A stretch of 64,000 nt of DNA, from the NCBI GenBank assembly GCA_013397435.1, contig VZRG01000190.1, positions 124,001-188,000 on the forward strand. The letters are read 5' to 3'. A program made the position numbers and the translations under genes. The notes beneath the pieces were generated by a model. It was not told the DNA's origin. It searched no databases and was given only the letters and a program-made list of their open reading frames with translations. Below, in pieces: positions 27,301-40,399 of this stretch (positions are counted from its first letter, which is position 1; each line of letters begins with the position of its first letter). Source of the DNA: Erythrocercus mccallii (taxonomy: Eukaryota > Chordata > Aves > Passeriformes > Dicruridae).

Positions 27301-29486
27301 AACATTTTTATTATCTAACATCTATGATGGGCAAAGGTAGAACAAGAGCATGTGAGAGAGTCTGAACCTCTGTCTTTTAACACTAGACTGTGGACCTTGT
27401 TACCTCCATGGTAAATGGCAATTTCCCCATATCAGAGACACATCAATGAAGAGGTTTTAGGTTTCTCTCTTCATGGGAGATATGAGTGGGAGAAACTTGA
27501 TAGATGCACGCTTATATGTTTGTAACATATATCATAAAATACTATCAGCTACCACGGAGAAGAGCAGGCCTAGAAACAATGTGAGGGCTGTCTAATGCCC
27601 AGACTTTCCAAGTGCCAACCAAATATCATGACCTAAGGGGTGGACAACTAGGTGTGGCTGTTGTCCCCACTCTCTGCTCACTGGCTAGTACAGATTAGAA
27701 ATTCCCACTAATTTCCAAATCAAGAAAGGGCAAAACTACTTCTGGGTGCTACTGGGAGTCTGCCAGCACACATCATGTGGCTTCAGGGTTGAGATGGTGG
27801 GGGCATTACTCTTCTCACCACTATAGAGGAGCACAGTGCCTGTGGGAATTCATGGCTTGGTCGGTTTTACAAGCTCTGAATGCATAAGACTGAATTTATA
27901 GAGTTTTCTTTCTGCTGTTTTCTCAGTATAGTGGCTCCCTCTGTGAGACGGCAGGCAAGCAAGCAGCTAGAACATTAGGAAGTATTGTATTTATTGGGTC
28001 CTGCAGTCATCAAGTAGGTGGGAGGCAGAAAAAAGTATCCTCTCAGGAGAGATACAGATTAGACTTTGAGTCAGTTCTACAGCCAACTGTTTTAAAAGCC
28101 CCAGAAGAGGCTTAACTATTTAAAAATTATTTAGCTGGTGAAACTACTCCATATGAATTATTTGGTGGAATTAAGGAGATGAGAATGATGAGGAAGAAGT
28201 GAGGGGCTTTATCAACTCAGCACTAAATGCTCAGCTGAAAAAGGGAGGGCAGGCAAGACAGCTCATAGATGTCTGTGATTTCCAAGCGATCCGTGAATGT
28301 TTATTGGGACGTCATGTCTCTGACCCCAGAATGGGATGGGAGCCAATCTGTATAAAAGATACTCTTATACTCCTGGTGTAGTTTTGTGGTGAGCAGAATC
28401 TGCTGTATGTATATTTTATGTTTCAGGTTGCAGGGCCCTGTGTGGGAGTTTTATATAATGTCTTTCAATATTTATTTGGTTAAACTTTACAATTATGATC
28501 CTTAGAGAAAATGATTCTCAGATGCTGGATTGTGCCTGTGTAATTTGACTGAGATTATGCACACAGAGACAATCTCTTACTCGTACATAGCAGCATCTCT
28601 ATCATGTGTGCTCCTCTAGCCCTTCACTTCTAAATATCTCTGATAATATATTTATCTCTCAGCTACCATATGGGTAAACTAGTGACAGCTTGATACACAG
28701 ACACACTGGCAGACAGTGCCTTCATTTAAGTGTCTCCCCGGGGTCCTTGTGGTTCCCAAAGACAAACTGGTACGTTCAGAATGTGTCTCAACCTACCAAA
28801 GACCTAAAGTACCTGTGGAAGGCAGAAACTTCTAGGAATGTGTACTGGTTCCCTGCAGAATCAGTAATGTGCAATAGTTTCAGCAGTTAATGTCAACATA
28901 TCTAAGTTCAGACAAAGCTAAAAGTACCTGTATTAGTGATTTTTCCCCCTCAGACTTCCTTGCTTCTTTGTCTTCTCTGGAAGGATCCCCATGTACAGGT
29001 CTGACTTGTACCTGCTATTGGCTCATTCCAGACAACTTCTCTAGAGCACTTGAAAGGACACATGAAAGGTGTCTACAGTTTAAGAAAAAATGTTCAGACT
29101 GGAAAGATTAATGTCGGAGAAGGACTGTGTTGGCTGACAGGATGAGGACTAAGAAAACACAGTCATAGGTGGAAAAATAATTTAGCTAAATGTCAGCTCA
29201 GCTGTACATTACTGTGCAGTGGGAAGAGGGATGTTCTCCAACATGAAGCAGATCCTTTGCTTCTTAATCATTCCAGACTATAGAAACTGGAACAATTTGC
29301 GAGTAGAATGACAGTCAAACAGATCCAGGAGTTCTCCACTAGAAATGCGGAGACACCAAAGATATTCCAAACATTACCCTAGCATTTTGGTCTGCATCTT
29401 GCTGTTTCCTGCAGTTCTAAGCTGGTATCATCACTATTGTGTTCACTGCGAAAACCTGTACTGTTGTGTTTCACCCCATTGTCCTC
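12336..29486. other. Long noncoding stretch
   Basis: Seventeen kilobases with no convincing exon, RNA gene or clear transposon. Open frames up to about 155 codons (14762-15229 minus; 18501-18962 minus) lack splice context, are rich in Cys, Phe and Ser, and overlap frames on the other strand. Poly-T tracts lie near 12650 and 25349. An A-rich low-complexity patch lies at 22640-22695. A 13-bp tandem duplication is at 14707. Confidence 0.5.
14707..14731 (+). repeat. 13-bp tandem duplication
   Basis: aggagtggccca occurs twice with a single extra t between the copies. Confidence 0.85.
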
Positions 29487-29674
29487 CACATGGATCTCCT
29501 CAATTTCTGAGCTCTTCATAGATTATTAAAAAGAGGCTTAATTAGAAAAGTCTACTATTCTACATCTTTATCCCATCTAACACATGGAGCTCCCTAGTTT
29601 TTGAGGTCTTCACAAACTGTTTAAGAGAGGCTAAATTAACAAGTCTACTCTTCTATTTCTTTGTCCTATATATA
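29487..29674 (+). repeat. Diverged 94-bp tandem duplication
   Basis: The first copy (29487-29580) and second copy (29581-29674) share the same series of words at a 94-base offset: cacatgga, ctc/ctcc, tttctgag or ttttgagg, tcttca, aagaggct or gagaggct, aatta, aagtctact, ttct, tcttt, and tatccc or gtccta. Identity by eye is roughly 70-75 percent, so the event is old. I see no third copy and no link to a known transposon. Confidence 0.75.
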
Positions 29675-30805
29675 AATATCCCCAGGAGGAGATTGCTGTA
29701 TCATTTTGGGTGCATGAACCATAAAACTGGTCAGGGTTGAGAGATTAACCTGTGTGTGGGTTGGGTTTGTTTGGTGGTGGTTGAACCGGCTCAGACACAA
29801 AATGAGACAAACGTGCCATCCAGGCCACCAAAACTTGAGTGGCCTGGGACAGGCCAGGGCAGGCAAGCATGTGGGTCTAGTCACACCAGTGAGAACAATC
29901 ATGTCTTTACTGTTCCCATGTCATGGAAGCAGCCAAAGATCTGTCAGCACAGTAGTTCTCATTAAACCCCAGCATTTGCCAGTGATGAGTGGAACCTGGC
30001 ACTTGCCAGGCAGAAGTATGTGCTGCACACACACTCTCTCTCTCTGAGGTTTCTGGGAAGCATCAAGCTGTACAGCCACTCCGTGTAGGCTCTTAACACC
30101 AACATCTTTGATTTGCACATGGCTTACTGCTCACTGAAGAACCCTCTGTTCAGTGCAGGCACAGTTAGTCCAGAGCTTCCAGGAAGCATGGAGCTGTGTG
30201 CTCCAGAAAGAGTTGGGATTTTCAGGTGCAGTGGAGGTATGGTCAATTTATTTCCTCTGAGCAATACTCAGTAGATCTCTGCTCTTCCTGTTGGGTAAGA
30301 AAATCCTAGAAAAATAGAAAAAATCTTCAGATTTTACCGAAAATTATATCCAAGTAAAAAACAAGCATATTTCTCTGTAAAGACAGATGTGAAGTACCTC
30401 AAGCTGTTGCATACATGCTAGAAACAGTCACGAAATGAACAGTCAGGAAAAGTTAGGCTCTAATCACTACTATGTTGTATTATGTTTCATCTCACATTCC
30501 CATGTGGGTAGGAAGGAGAAGGAGAAATTAAGTTCTGAAGTTGAGTTTAGGTCATCAGGAGTCTTCAGGGTTAATGGGAACTGTTATTGCTGAGATGCCA
30601 GGGAAAACTATTTCAGAACTGTCAGCTCTGCCAAAAAGAGCAAAATGAATCAAACATTTGAGTTCCTGTGTAGGAAGTAAAAATAATTATTCTGTTATTT
30701 ATAAAAAGGTCTAATTTCAGCCAAACTGTCTGAAAAAAAAAGCATTTAAATTTTATGTGTTTGTGGCTGTAGGAGGATTTGACTTGGATGGTTTAAATGA
30801 GTCCC

Positions 30806-30832
<27 letters not shown>
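30806..30832 (+). repeat. (TG)n microsatellite
   Basis: About 13.5 perfect TG units. Likely polymorphic. Confidence 0.95.
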
Positions 30833-30836
<4 letters not shown>

Positions 30837-33444
30837 GTCACAACATGCCAAATAAGCAAGGGTCTGATGAGTCTGAATACGACTGCATTTGAACTTTGGG
30901 AAAATTCCAATTCATGGCCTTCTTGTATTTTGGCACAACAAACTGAGCCAAAGCCTTTACCCAAACACACCCAGGACTGTGAAAAGTTCAGTCCTGTATC
31001 CAGTCTCTGCTTCCATGTCTGTTGCTGCCCTAAGCAAGCATGAAGTGGGCTGCATAAGCCTTTTGTGTGTCACAGATGAACCAATATATTTCCTGCTTCA
31101 GTTTGAAAGTGCATCTTGTTGCAGCTTCATAATGAACTGTCTCTACAGCAGATGTCAAAAACCAAATTTAAGAAGTTTATTTTCCATCATTAACTCAGTA
31201 TTTCCTGAGAAAACAAACTCTTTGTGAATATTTAAATCTGCGTGGTGACCTGCTTTTCTCCAGTGCCAATGCTTTGTGTGCTATGAGAGAAAACAAGGGC
31301 TGATTCCCAATGTCCTCTTTTCATTCCCACGTCGTTGGAAGCCAAACATTGTGCTGAGACAGCACACTTGGACCTCTGAGGCACTGAGGGAGATCCTCCA
31401 CTGGAGAAGTCAATCAGAAAGGTAAAACTTCAGCTGTCTGCTGAGCTGCTGTGCTCATCCCAATGCTTAGCTGTGTCTCTGCTGGCTGAAGTCCCCTCCT
31501 CAGTTTTTCTTGGAGTCCTCCTCCTGTGGAAGCAGTGTTTTTGCAGGCAGAACACCTCCAGCTGTTGCCAGCGGTGGCCTCTCACCTTCTACCAGAGTGT
31601 GCTATAAAATAATGATTTCCCCACTAGTTGCAGAACAGTCATACAGAGTAATAGAAAAATCACATTACAGCTATCAAATTCTGCAGAATGGTTCAATAAA
31701 CATAGGTGACAACCCAATTCTCTGCTACTTCTGTGGAGAGGTCTAAAATAACATATGTAGGTCCTCTGGGCACCATCCTCATTCTTTTGGATGAAACTTT
31801 GCCACAAAAGCATTTAAAAAATAACCGTGAGAGATGCTGCTTTCTCAGTTTTGGAAGATCACTGGGAATTGATCCAAGATTGGATCTTAGTTAAGGGAAG
31901 AGTTCTCCAAAGGGAAGTTCCACATGAGATGAGTTCCCTAGGGATGGAAACGCTCTTGGCTCTTGGCTGCTCCTTTTATGAGATGTATCTGGACTGGCTA
32001 GAGTGAGCTGTAAATGAGACATGATCAGAGCTGGCTTTACAAGGCCATTTTCCCAGTCAGGGCAACCTCCAAGGCTGCACAGTTCAGTGTGAATTCACCT
32101 CCTGGAAAACCAGGACTGCCTTGACAATCTGCTCCAGTTCTGCTTGTACTGATCTTTTGGTTGTTATGGGTGACCCTTTACAGTGTGTTTAATGACTTTA
32201 TGGGAATCTGGGAAGACATCCAATCATTCATAGTTGAAATATTGCACTTTGGACTTGGTACCAATACAAGCAACCTTGTTCTTTATAAAACTGACTGGGA
32301 ACTCGTTTCCCACTACTTTTACTCTTCCAAGAACTACAACCATCACAATAAAGTAGCGGTAGAATTTATGATCATTTACAGTAAGTGGAAACAAGACGCT
32401 TCTGGTATTCCATCCATGGTGCTACTTTCCTTAAAGCATCAAGACTCCTAAGGAATGCTTCTTGCACAGTCACATGCGAGTATCTACCAGGCCTTTCAAG
32501 CTGCTTTGACTTGCCCTGAAAGGAACAAAAATCTCTTTGCAGTTGCAAAATAACACACATGTTAACTCAGATCAAGTCACTCACAAAGGCAGCACTCCTG
32601 ACTCAAGGCCTATAAGAGATTCTCAATTACTTTTTTACTTCTTTGCCATCAGTATGTTTTATAAAAGTCCCTTCTCATGGCAATACTCTCTCATACATAC
32701 AATAGAGATTCTGACAAATGCAGATGCAACTTTAAAGCAGCCTGGTCAAAGACAAGGCAAGGGGTCTTTCATTTCAGGAAAAGCTAAGAAAGGGAGATCT
32801 TCCCAGCCTGAGTGATGGCTCTGCAATTTGAGTTAAGAGAAACACAGATCCCAGCTCATCACTCCAGTGCGTGGACTGTTTTTAAAAGAAGGAAATGTTA
32901 TGTCTGTCAACCTGCCCAGAAATCCTTTCGCCGGCAAAAGGAATCTGAAACCAGGATTGTCAAAAGCCAGAAAGGAGTGTTTTGCAAAGGTTTTTGGGGT
33001 GTAGGGCTGGAGAGAGGAAGAAAATTGCTAGAAAATGTATCTGGGAAAACAGATTGGCCATTGACTTGTAACAAGACCTAAATCTGCTGCAGTCAAACAA
33101 AACCACGTGCAATCCTGGGACTGTGGATTGCTGGATAGAGAGTGGCCAAATGAATGAAGTGTTGCCCATGGTCCCATGGTGCATAAAAAGGGATTGAGAA
33201 TGTAATATGGATGAATTTGAACTATGTGAGGGAGGAAAACTCCCCTACTGTAGCTCCTGTTCTTTCTGGTATTGCAGTTCAGGAGCTCCTATCATAAGGA
33301 CTCAATACTCCAGAAAATGTTTGGTTTGGTGTGTGAGTAGAGAATCTGTGAAGGGGCCATCACCCCAGAGAGTATCCTTTGGAAAGCAGAGCATCATGAA
33401 CCGCACCAATCCCACAGTGCCAGGAAGCATTTTCATTATTAATT

Positions 33445-33540
33445 ATCCATAAATGTGGAAACTCAAGCACCGAGCAGAGCAGATCTCCAGGTCACAAGGG
33501 ATCAAGGGCAGTGTTGGAGCTGAAACACAAGCTCCAGACA
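33445..33540 (-). mobile_element. MIR-like SINE remnant, antisense
   Basis: The plus strand reads tggaaactcaagcaccgag, then ccaggtcacaagg, then cagtgttggagctgaaacac. This follows the order of the reversed MIR core (gaaactgaggcacagag, then aaggtcacacag, then ggcagagctgggattcgaac). Divergence is high and the ends are uncertain. Confidence 0.5.
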
Positions 33541-36500
33541 TAAAGAATATAGTTCAATATTTCCCAAATTTTTCTGTAATTCTAGGTATGGGGAAGTAAG
33601 AGAAATAGGTGAAAACAGGAAGGCCTCTTGAGAGTTTGTTTAGAAACTCAGAGTCTCAAATCCTCAGAAACAAGTGGCTGCTTGAATACACCTAAAGTGA
33701 AGCACCTTAAGGCCCTAACTAGTAACTTATGAAAATATTCTTTGAAAAGGAAAGCATAATCTCTTATTATTGCATGTTTACTTACATCTATCTTATAGAG
33801 TTTAAAGTGTTTGATACAGCACACACAGAGTAGGAAATACCTGTAATAGATAAGGCAGCAATGGAACCCTGAGTTTGCAGGGACTCTTGTTGTTTGTTGG
33901 GTTTTTTTTAATTGGTTTACCACTTAAAGCATTAAAAAATGCCCATCATGAAGTGCAACAAAAGCTGCTGTCCAAACTCTTGTTGAATGTACATACTCAG
34001 GGAAAAGGGGAAGGTAGACAACTTCCACCTTCTTTTGAAGGAGGCTCAGCTTTCAAAACTTGAGAAAAACTTAAATCATGCTGTCTCTCCAACACATAAT
34101 TATGAGCTGAACCAACCATGCAGGTTGGTTTCCTCACTCTGTATTGATGCATTTTGAAGTTTGCTCTGCCACTTCTGATACCGTTCTTTGAAAATTGTTG
34201 TCATTATCTTCAGAGTTAAGTAACCTGAAAGTGAAACAGACTGGCCCAAATTGACTGATTTTATTTTTCTTTTTTTCACCAAATGGCCTGAACCACTATG
34301 ATTTGTTCTGACAAAATCCAGTTCTCTGCTTCCCTGTCTTGATTTCTCCTTGTGACCACAGGGGAGAAAAAAAAAAACATTTTCTGTGCAGGGCTGGCTC
34401 ACCTGCAAGTGACCACATCTTTCTGTGGCTGATTTGAAAGCAACAAATTTAATCCAGAAATATTGTTTGTTCATGGTCCTTCTACAGAACACAGCGATAG
34501 TTTTTGCTAACAAATCTTTGCAAGAGCAAGCAAAATCACAAAAACCTGCTCTGACTGCAGTATAGACACAAAGGAATATGTAAAGTTTTCTTGGCAAAAC
34601 TAATCCATGGGTTCCACATAGTGAAAACAAGAGTCATGACAACACATCAGAGGGCAGGAAAACTCAAATAAAATCTTAGACTTCTTGACGTGATTTTTTG
34701 CTTTTAAAAGCATTTACTAAGAAAGCATGGTAGTAATTATACGTTTGCACTTTATTCTTCATTTAAACACATTAAAAAAACAGCATCAAAAAAAAAAAGC
34801 ATTCATTACATTAAATTACCAATGGAATTTTGCAATGGCCTGGACAGAGCAATCATTTTTCTTTAAGGGCTATAGAGCAAATGAAGGGTTGTTGCCCTTC
34901 CTGTCTCCAGAATGGAGCCCTCAGATCGGTCAAGCTTCATTTTGGAAATCGAGAGCCCTTGTAAAATTTCTCTCAAAATTCTCCATCACCCTCTGGCAGA
35001 GCTGTTTGCAGTGAATCCTGAAGGAAGAAAAGCAATCTTTAACCCTGAAGCAGGAACTGCTACTGTTTGAAGTAAAGCAACAAAAGTTACTTGCAGCTTC
35101 CCTCCAGAGTGAGTCTTCTCACTTTTCATCCTTTTCTTTTTTCTGAACAAAAAAGCTGCTTAGTGAAATATTAATAAATGCTGTTACAGAAAAAGCTATG
35201 TGAACTGTTCTATAAATTGCATATCCCATCACATGCTTTCAGAAATCACTTTTTTGCTTTATTTTAAGACATGTTGAAGGCATATCACTCTTTCTCTGAA
35301 ATGAAAATGTCAGGACACAGCAGAAGAGGCTCAGAAGAGCCTGGATATGACAACAGCTTTGATTTCTTCCTCTCAATTCTGAACAAACATAGCCAGTATT
35401 TTCAGCAGGGTTAAGTACACAGAGGCCAGGCCAGGTAGTTAGCAGACTTAACTTCTCATTCATGCATCAAGGAGAAAAAAAAAAAAATTGTATCCTGAAG
35501 TCTTCAAAGTGAAAAAGCACTTCAGGGTTGGACTTTGCACAACCACATGCTTCTTACTCACTTTAAGGGAAAAAAGCAGGGTTCATATAATGGTTTTCAC
35601 TGCAAACACCATCCTATAGGTACGGCAAGTCCTCACTCTCTGAGCTCTCTGCGCACACTTCAGTGAGTTACTGGAGTTAAAAACCTCTCTTAAGGACTCT
35701 TCTCTCACTTAATTCATTTTGTAAAGGTCTGGAACCATCTGCTTTTATTCCTTGGGAAGCTATTGAATTCATTGTCATGACAAAGATTCCTTGCCTACAA
35801 GATTCCTTTGACTACAAAAGAGGAAAGACAAAAAGGAGAGGCTACAATTAAAGTGGACACACTACCTGAGTTACTACAATTTTCAATCTCCCCAGGTAGC
35901 TCCTGTCTCCTCAAACCCAAACCAATCAGGCGTCACCCAGCATGTTCCTCATGAAATGATCTGATGATCTCTGGAATATTGTCTTCTCCCATCAATTTCA
36001 GAAGAAGAAAATCCCAAGGGTGTGTGGAGGGGAGTACAAATGAGTGGCCAGTCCTGGATTTCCTGGCTTGGATCTTCAGTAGAGCTGGGATAAGAGCTGC
36101 TTCTATACCTTGGATCACTACAGCTTCCCAAGAACTGGCTCTATGTCACATTATATGACAAGAATCTCCTGAAAAATCACCACACATTCTTAACTAAAAT
36201 ATTAAAGCTGGAAGGATATTTTTATGTCTTTCATCCTCATGTATTCAATTCCAGACACCTCTAAAGAAGGGCAAGGACTGAGATTAGCCCTAAATTTCCC
36301 TTTCTTGAGGAGACTAAGCTCTTGGTCATAGATATCCAGGTGCAAGAACCCAAAACCTCTGCTCAGTCATGATGGTGATGTCTACAAGACCACATGAGCC
36401 ACACCAGGGTGTGCAACATCCTCAGCTCTCTTCTACCCTTCGCTCTGTTGATCAAATGTAAGTTTGAGGGAATAAGATACACTAGGGAGGCATCCAAGAT

Positions 36501-37920
36501 AGAAAATAATCTGTCTCCATGCTGCTGTAGGTATGCCACTGCTCAGCTTCATCTTTACCTATCAGAGCAGTGACTTGGTTGTGATCAAATCCTGCTTCAG
36601 TGACTTACTGTGAGGCTCTCTGACTCACCACCCTACAAAGCCCACAGTGACTCTCAAGAGGGTTAAATGGATCCCTCCTTCCTTTTCCCATACACTCAAC
36701 ATCTCACAGTGCTCACAGGGGATTTTTCTCCATCCAGCGTGATCTCCCTTTCTGTTCACTCCATGGATCATTTCCAACAAAGTCTTTGGAGAAGTAGCAA
36801 GGGAAAGTATTTGCACAATTCCTGCCCATATTTAGGATCCCAGCAAATTTCTTAGATTCTGACTTCTGAGCCCTTCAAAATGCCAGAGACTTACCCCACT
36901 CTCTCAGGCACTGGTTGGGATGTAAAGAGTCTGATAGAAAACTCTGGTTAAAGACAGTCCTGAAATAAATGGGATGAAAACATTTCCAGCTCCCTCACAT
37001 GGCTGGAAGAACACTCCAAAGAACTAGTTTACTAAAATGCACTCCTTCATTCATTTTTTTCAGTTTTCATTTTACTGGGAGTCCAGATTTCTTTTTGCCT
37101 TTCACCTTTTTTGATGTGTTTTTAAGGAGTTTGTTAGACACGAGAAACAGCATCTCTCAGCACACAAGTGTGTAGTGGTGCCAGGCCAGGGAACATCATT
37201 AGCAGACTTGTTTAGAAAAAAGGGTGAGTTAACCACAAAATGCTCTGCTGAAAATTTGTTTAACTGCTCCCGTGGTCAGAAGTGTGGTCAGACTCACAGC
37301 ATCCAGGAGCTGTTAATCACCTGTCAGCAGGCTCTTGCAGAATCTTCTGCAATTGCAGCCCTTGTCGTGTGAGGCTCTGTCAGCAAGGGAAATTAAAAGA
37401 GCAATATTCAAAAAGCTTTCGAGAGAGAGCAGAGCTGTGGCTGAATCTCATCTGTGGTGTGTCTCATCTGGGAGTGGATTTAATTTGCTAAAAGAAACCC
37501 CAACTCTTATGGCAGTAAGGGACCATGCAATTAACATTATTCTGCAGCTGCAGGAGTTTTAATGATTCCATACATCTTGTCTTTCCTCATCTGTTACTCC
37601 ATCCCACACCTTACAACGTCTGAATACATGGGCCAATATCAACAAATCTGGACACATAGGAGAAGTCCTGTGCATATTATGTTCCTAAATCTCACTAAAT
37701 CAGGACAGAAGAGAGAATCCTTAAAGTGCAATCTCAGGTCCTATGTACCTGAGACAACATCTGTCTCCTAAGAGGAGCCCAACTGCAAAAAACCCTCGAG
37801 GTCACATCTAATTAGAGACATCAGAGAACACAGTGTCAAGACAGAGTCCCAGGTTAGAGGAGTCCCACATGGTCCCTCAGATGCCCCAAAGAACAGAGCA
37901 CACTTTCCTGAAACTCAAAT

Positions 37921-37988
37921 AGTCCTTATAAATGAGCGTTGAGTCATTTATAAGAGTCCTTATGAATGAGAGTTGAGTCCTTTTCTCT
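37921..37988 (+). repeat. 34-bp tandem duplication with internal stem-loop
   Basis: Two copies starting agtccttat (offset 34) share aatgag and gttgagtc. Inside the first copy CTTATAAATGA (37925-37935) pairs perfectly with TCATTTATAAG (37944-37954) around an 8-base loop. The second copy has lost the right arm. Confidence 0.8.
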
Positions 37989-38250
37989 ACCCTTAACACT
38001 GGAAAACTCAGGGCCAAACCTGCAAATCAGAGAGAGGAAAAAGCAGTGCTGGCCATGAGAACTAAGAAGAGAAAGCGGACTTCAGCATCAGATCTGTGTG
38101 AGAGGTGTGTTTTACCCTTTCCCTGAGGAAAGAAGAAAACATGAAAGCTCTAAGTAAATGCATATTTCCAAGAAAAATGCTATGTGATTAAGTGGTATGT
38201 TTTGATCACTGGCGGTGGATATTTCATCATCCAGGAAATTACTTGTCTAG

Positions 38251-38328
38251 TTGAGGTGTTAGGGCATGGGTTGGACTTGATGATCTTGGAGGTCTCTTCC
38301 AACCTAGTCATTCTGTGTGTCTCTGTAT
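38251..38328 (+). mobile_element. CR1 LINE 3' end, sense
   Basis: The sequence ttgaggtgttagggcatggg, then ttggacttgatgatcttgg, then aggtctcttccaaccta, then tcattctgtg matches the 3' terminus of bird CR1 elements, ending in an ATTCTGTG-like tail. It is strongly 5' truncated, as most CR1 copies are, and is the least diverged repeat in the window. It is the main evidence for an avian source. Confidence 0.9.
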
Positions 38329-40379
38329 GTACTGTTAAGGATCACTGTGCACTAATTAAGCTTTATTTGCCCCGAATCACCTCATCACACTCCACAGCAT
38401 GTGCTCTGCCTTTACTCTGGTTCTGTATGTCCAGTTCTGGGCACACACACAGAGAACTGCTGCAATGGCGTCCCATGTGCTGGACAGAGGTCGGCTCCTG
38501 CCCACACTGGCTGGAATATGCTGCTCCTCACTGGCACCAGAGCACCACCTCGCCTCTCTCCCAGCAAGAAATGCCTAGTTCTGCTGATTTCCAAGGCAGT
38601 CTTTTAGGGCTGTGAGTTGCCAGATGATGTCTGCACATTTTTGAGAGCCCCTGGGAATCCACAGGTTGATTTTGATGGGCTTTAGGTTGGGCTGTTACGC
38701 TCCAGCAGCCAGCTAATGCAGACCAGCGATTCCAGTGGGGAATGCTCCAGCACAGGGGCTGTGTTATCAGGGAGACTGAATCAAAGTGAAAAGGAATAGA
38801 TAGATGGGGAGTGACTTTGGGGGTAATTAGATACAGCAGTGATGTGGGATTCAGACTGGTGTTGAGTGTGCCCCTCTGCATGAGGAAATCCTATTTGGTT
38901 TCCACCTGGATTCAGGGGTATCCAAGTTCTGGAGCTGGCAGGGCCGAGTGAATATTTATCCAGGCTAGACATCAGCTCAGATACGTTGATTGCTTACTCT
39001 GCTCGGGATACTCTGGACTTAATTTTCAGAACAACCAATAAGCAGAGTCATGGGAACCAGATCCAGTCCTGCTCTGCTGGATTTCAAGCCCATGAGGGAC
39101 TTACAAGCCTTTTGGTTGACCTGCAGCAAAACTGAGCCCATAAACCTCACCCGGAGTTTCCTGCAAGTGGGCCAGGAAGATGTGGGGAGTGAGGCTGGGC
39201 CTTCAGAGGGGGTTGGCTGGCTTTCTGCTGGACTTCCTGCCAGGTACAACTACAGGACCTCTCAGGCTTCAGATGTTTTGCACCACGGTGTACATATAAT
39301 ATCATCTGGCCTTGCCTTCCCATGCTGTATCTTGGTTAAGCCCAAATATTTATGCCTATTCAGCACTCAGTTTTTCCTAAATGGAAAGGACTGCTGCCAG
39401 CATGTAAAAGATATATGTAACATGAACATGGATCTGCCAAACCTGGACACTGGCAAAGTTTCCTGAGACTGCAGAGCAGGGCATACGCCTACAAGCAGGA
39501 TTTCTGTTTCCTTGCTGCCAAGGGACTCATGTCTATCGCAGAGAGTTTATTTGTGGGAAGGAAAAAAAGTGACCCATAAACATAAAATGTAACAAAAGAA
39601 AATGCCAAACTAAATCTGACAGGCTTTTCTCATACCACTTCGTTTTGTGGAAAAACAGCATCTGTCCACTTAAATTAGACCAAAATACTGAGATATTTCT
39701 TAATGAACTGGCAAATACAGATGCCAAAGGGGTGAGAGCTGAAATCTGGAGAGGATATTAGCTTTTTCCCTCTGATCCGAATATGATCTTTATTATTATT
39801 ATTTTTGCTTCTTCTTTCCATTTAATTTGGCAATGGACTTACAGAAGAAGTAAAGGTTTTTTTGTGTTCTCCCTTCTGTGAACTCAGACTGAACACAGCC
39901 AAAATTAACTTCTCCATGGGAGGTGAAGATAGAAGAAAAGGAAACTAATCTTCATTTCCTACCTCCATCTCCCTGACATTATATCCTTTATTTACAAGAC
40001 CCGTGCATCATCTGCGTATAAGAAAGAAAGAAAATAATGTCTCAAATTGGAATCTGGCAATATTTATTCACTTTATAATGGCATTGCCATAAGAACTTTG
40101 ATTTTTTCATCTACTCCAGATTGCACTGCATATGAATAGTAACCTCTTTAGCCCACCATTGAATTCTGTGATTCATCAGTGTAACAAAAGACTTTTGGAG
40201 GGTTCAAAGTATTCCTTTCTTTTCTGAGAATACACAGTGGAAAAATACACAAAATAAACAAGGAAAAAAAGCAATTGTTCCTGAGAAGAGGCCAAAGAGG
40301 GGAGGAAGAAGTTTGCTGGTCAAAGAGTCTGATGGAAAAAAAAAAAAGTGGAATAAATAGGCTTTGAAGAGTTTTAGAT

Positions 40380-40399
40380 ATACACTTTATAAAGTGTAT
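40380..40399. repeat. Perfect 20-bp palindrome
   Basis: ATACACTTTATAAAGTGTAT is its own reverse complement with no spacer, and lies just after a short poly-A run. A perfect 20-mer palindrome is unusual by chance in 64 kb. No known binding site of this form was recognised. Confidence 0.9.

Larger units (their letters stand above)
29675..38250. other. Noncoding stretch
   Basis: Contains a TG microsatellite, a MIR-like fragment at 33445 and a 34-bp tandem duplication at 37921. It also holds the longest open frame of the window, 176 codons at 34100-34630 on the minus strand. That frame has no family motif and no paired splice signals, and one frame of this length is expected by chance in 64 kb. 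No gene was recognised. Confidence 0.5.

Noticed and set aside
30019..30047. acacacactctctctctctg tract as a functional element
   Set aside because: Short mixed CA/CT low-complexity sequence, with nothing beyond a simple repeat.
34100..34630. Longest open frame, 176 codons, minus strand
   Set aside because: No family motif, random-looking Cys/Lys/Ser/Phe composition, no paired splice signals. About one such frame is expected by chance in 64 kb read in six frames.
38184..38615. 143-codon frame, plus strand
   Set aside because: It runs through the CR1 3' end, which is untranslated in the element. The remainder has no motif.
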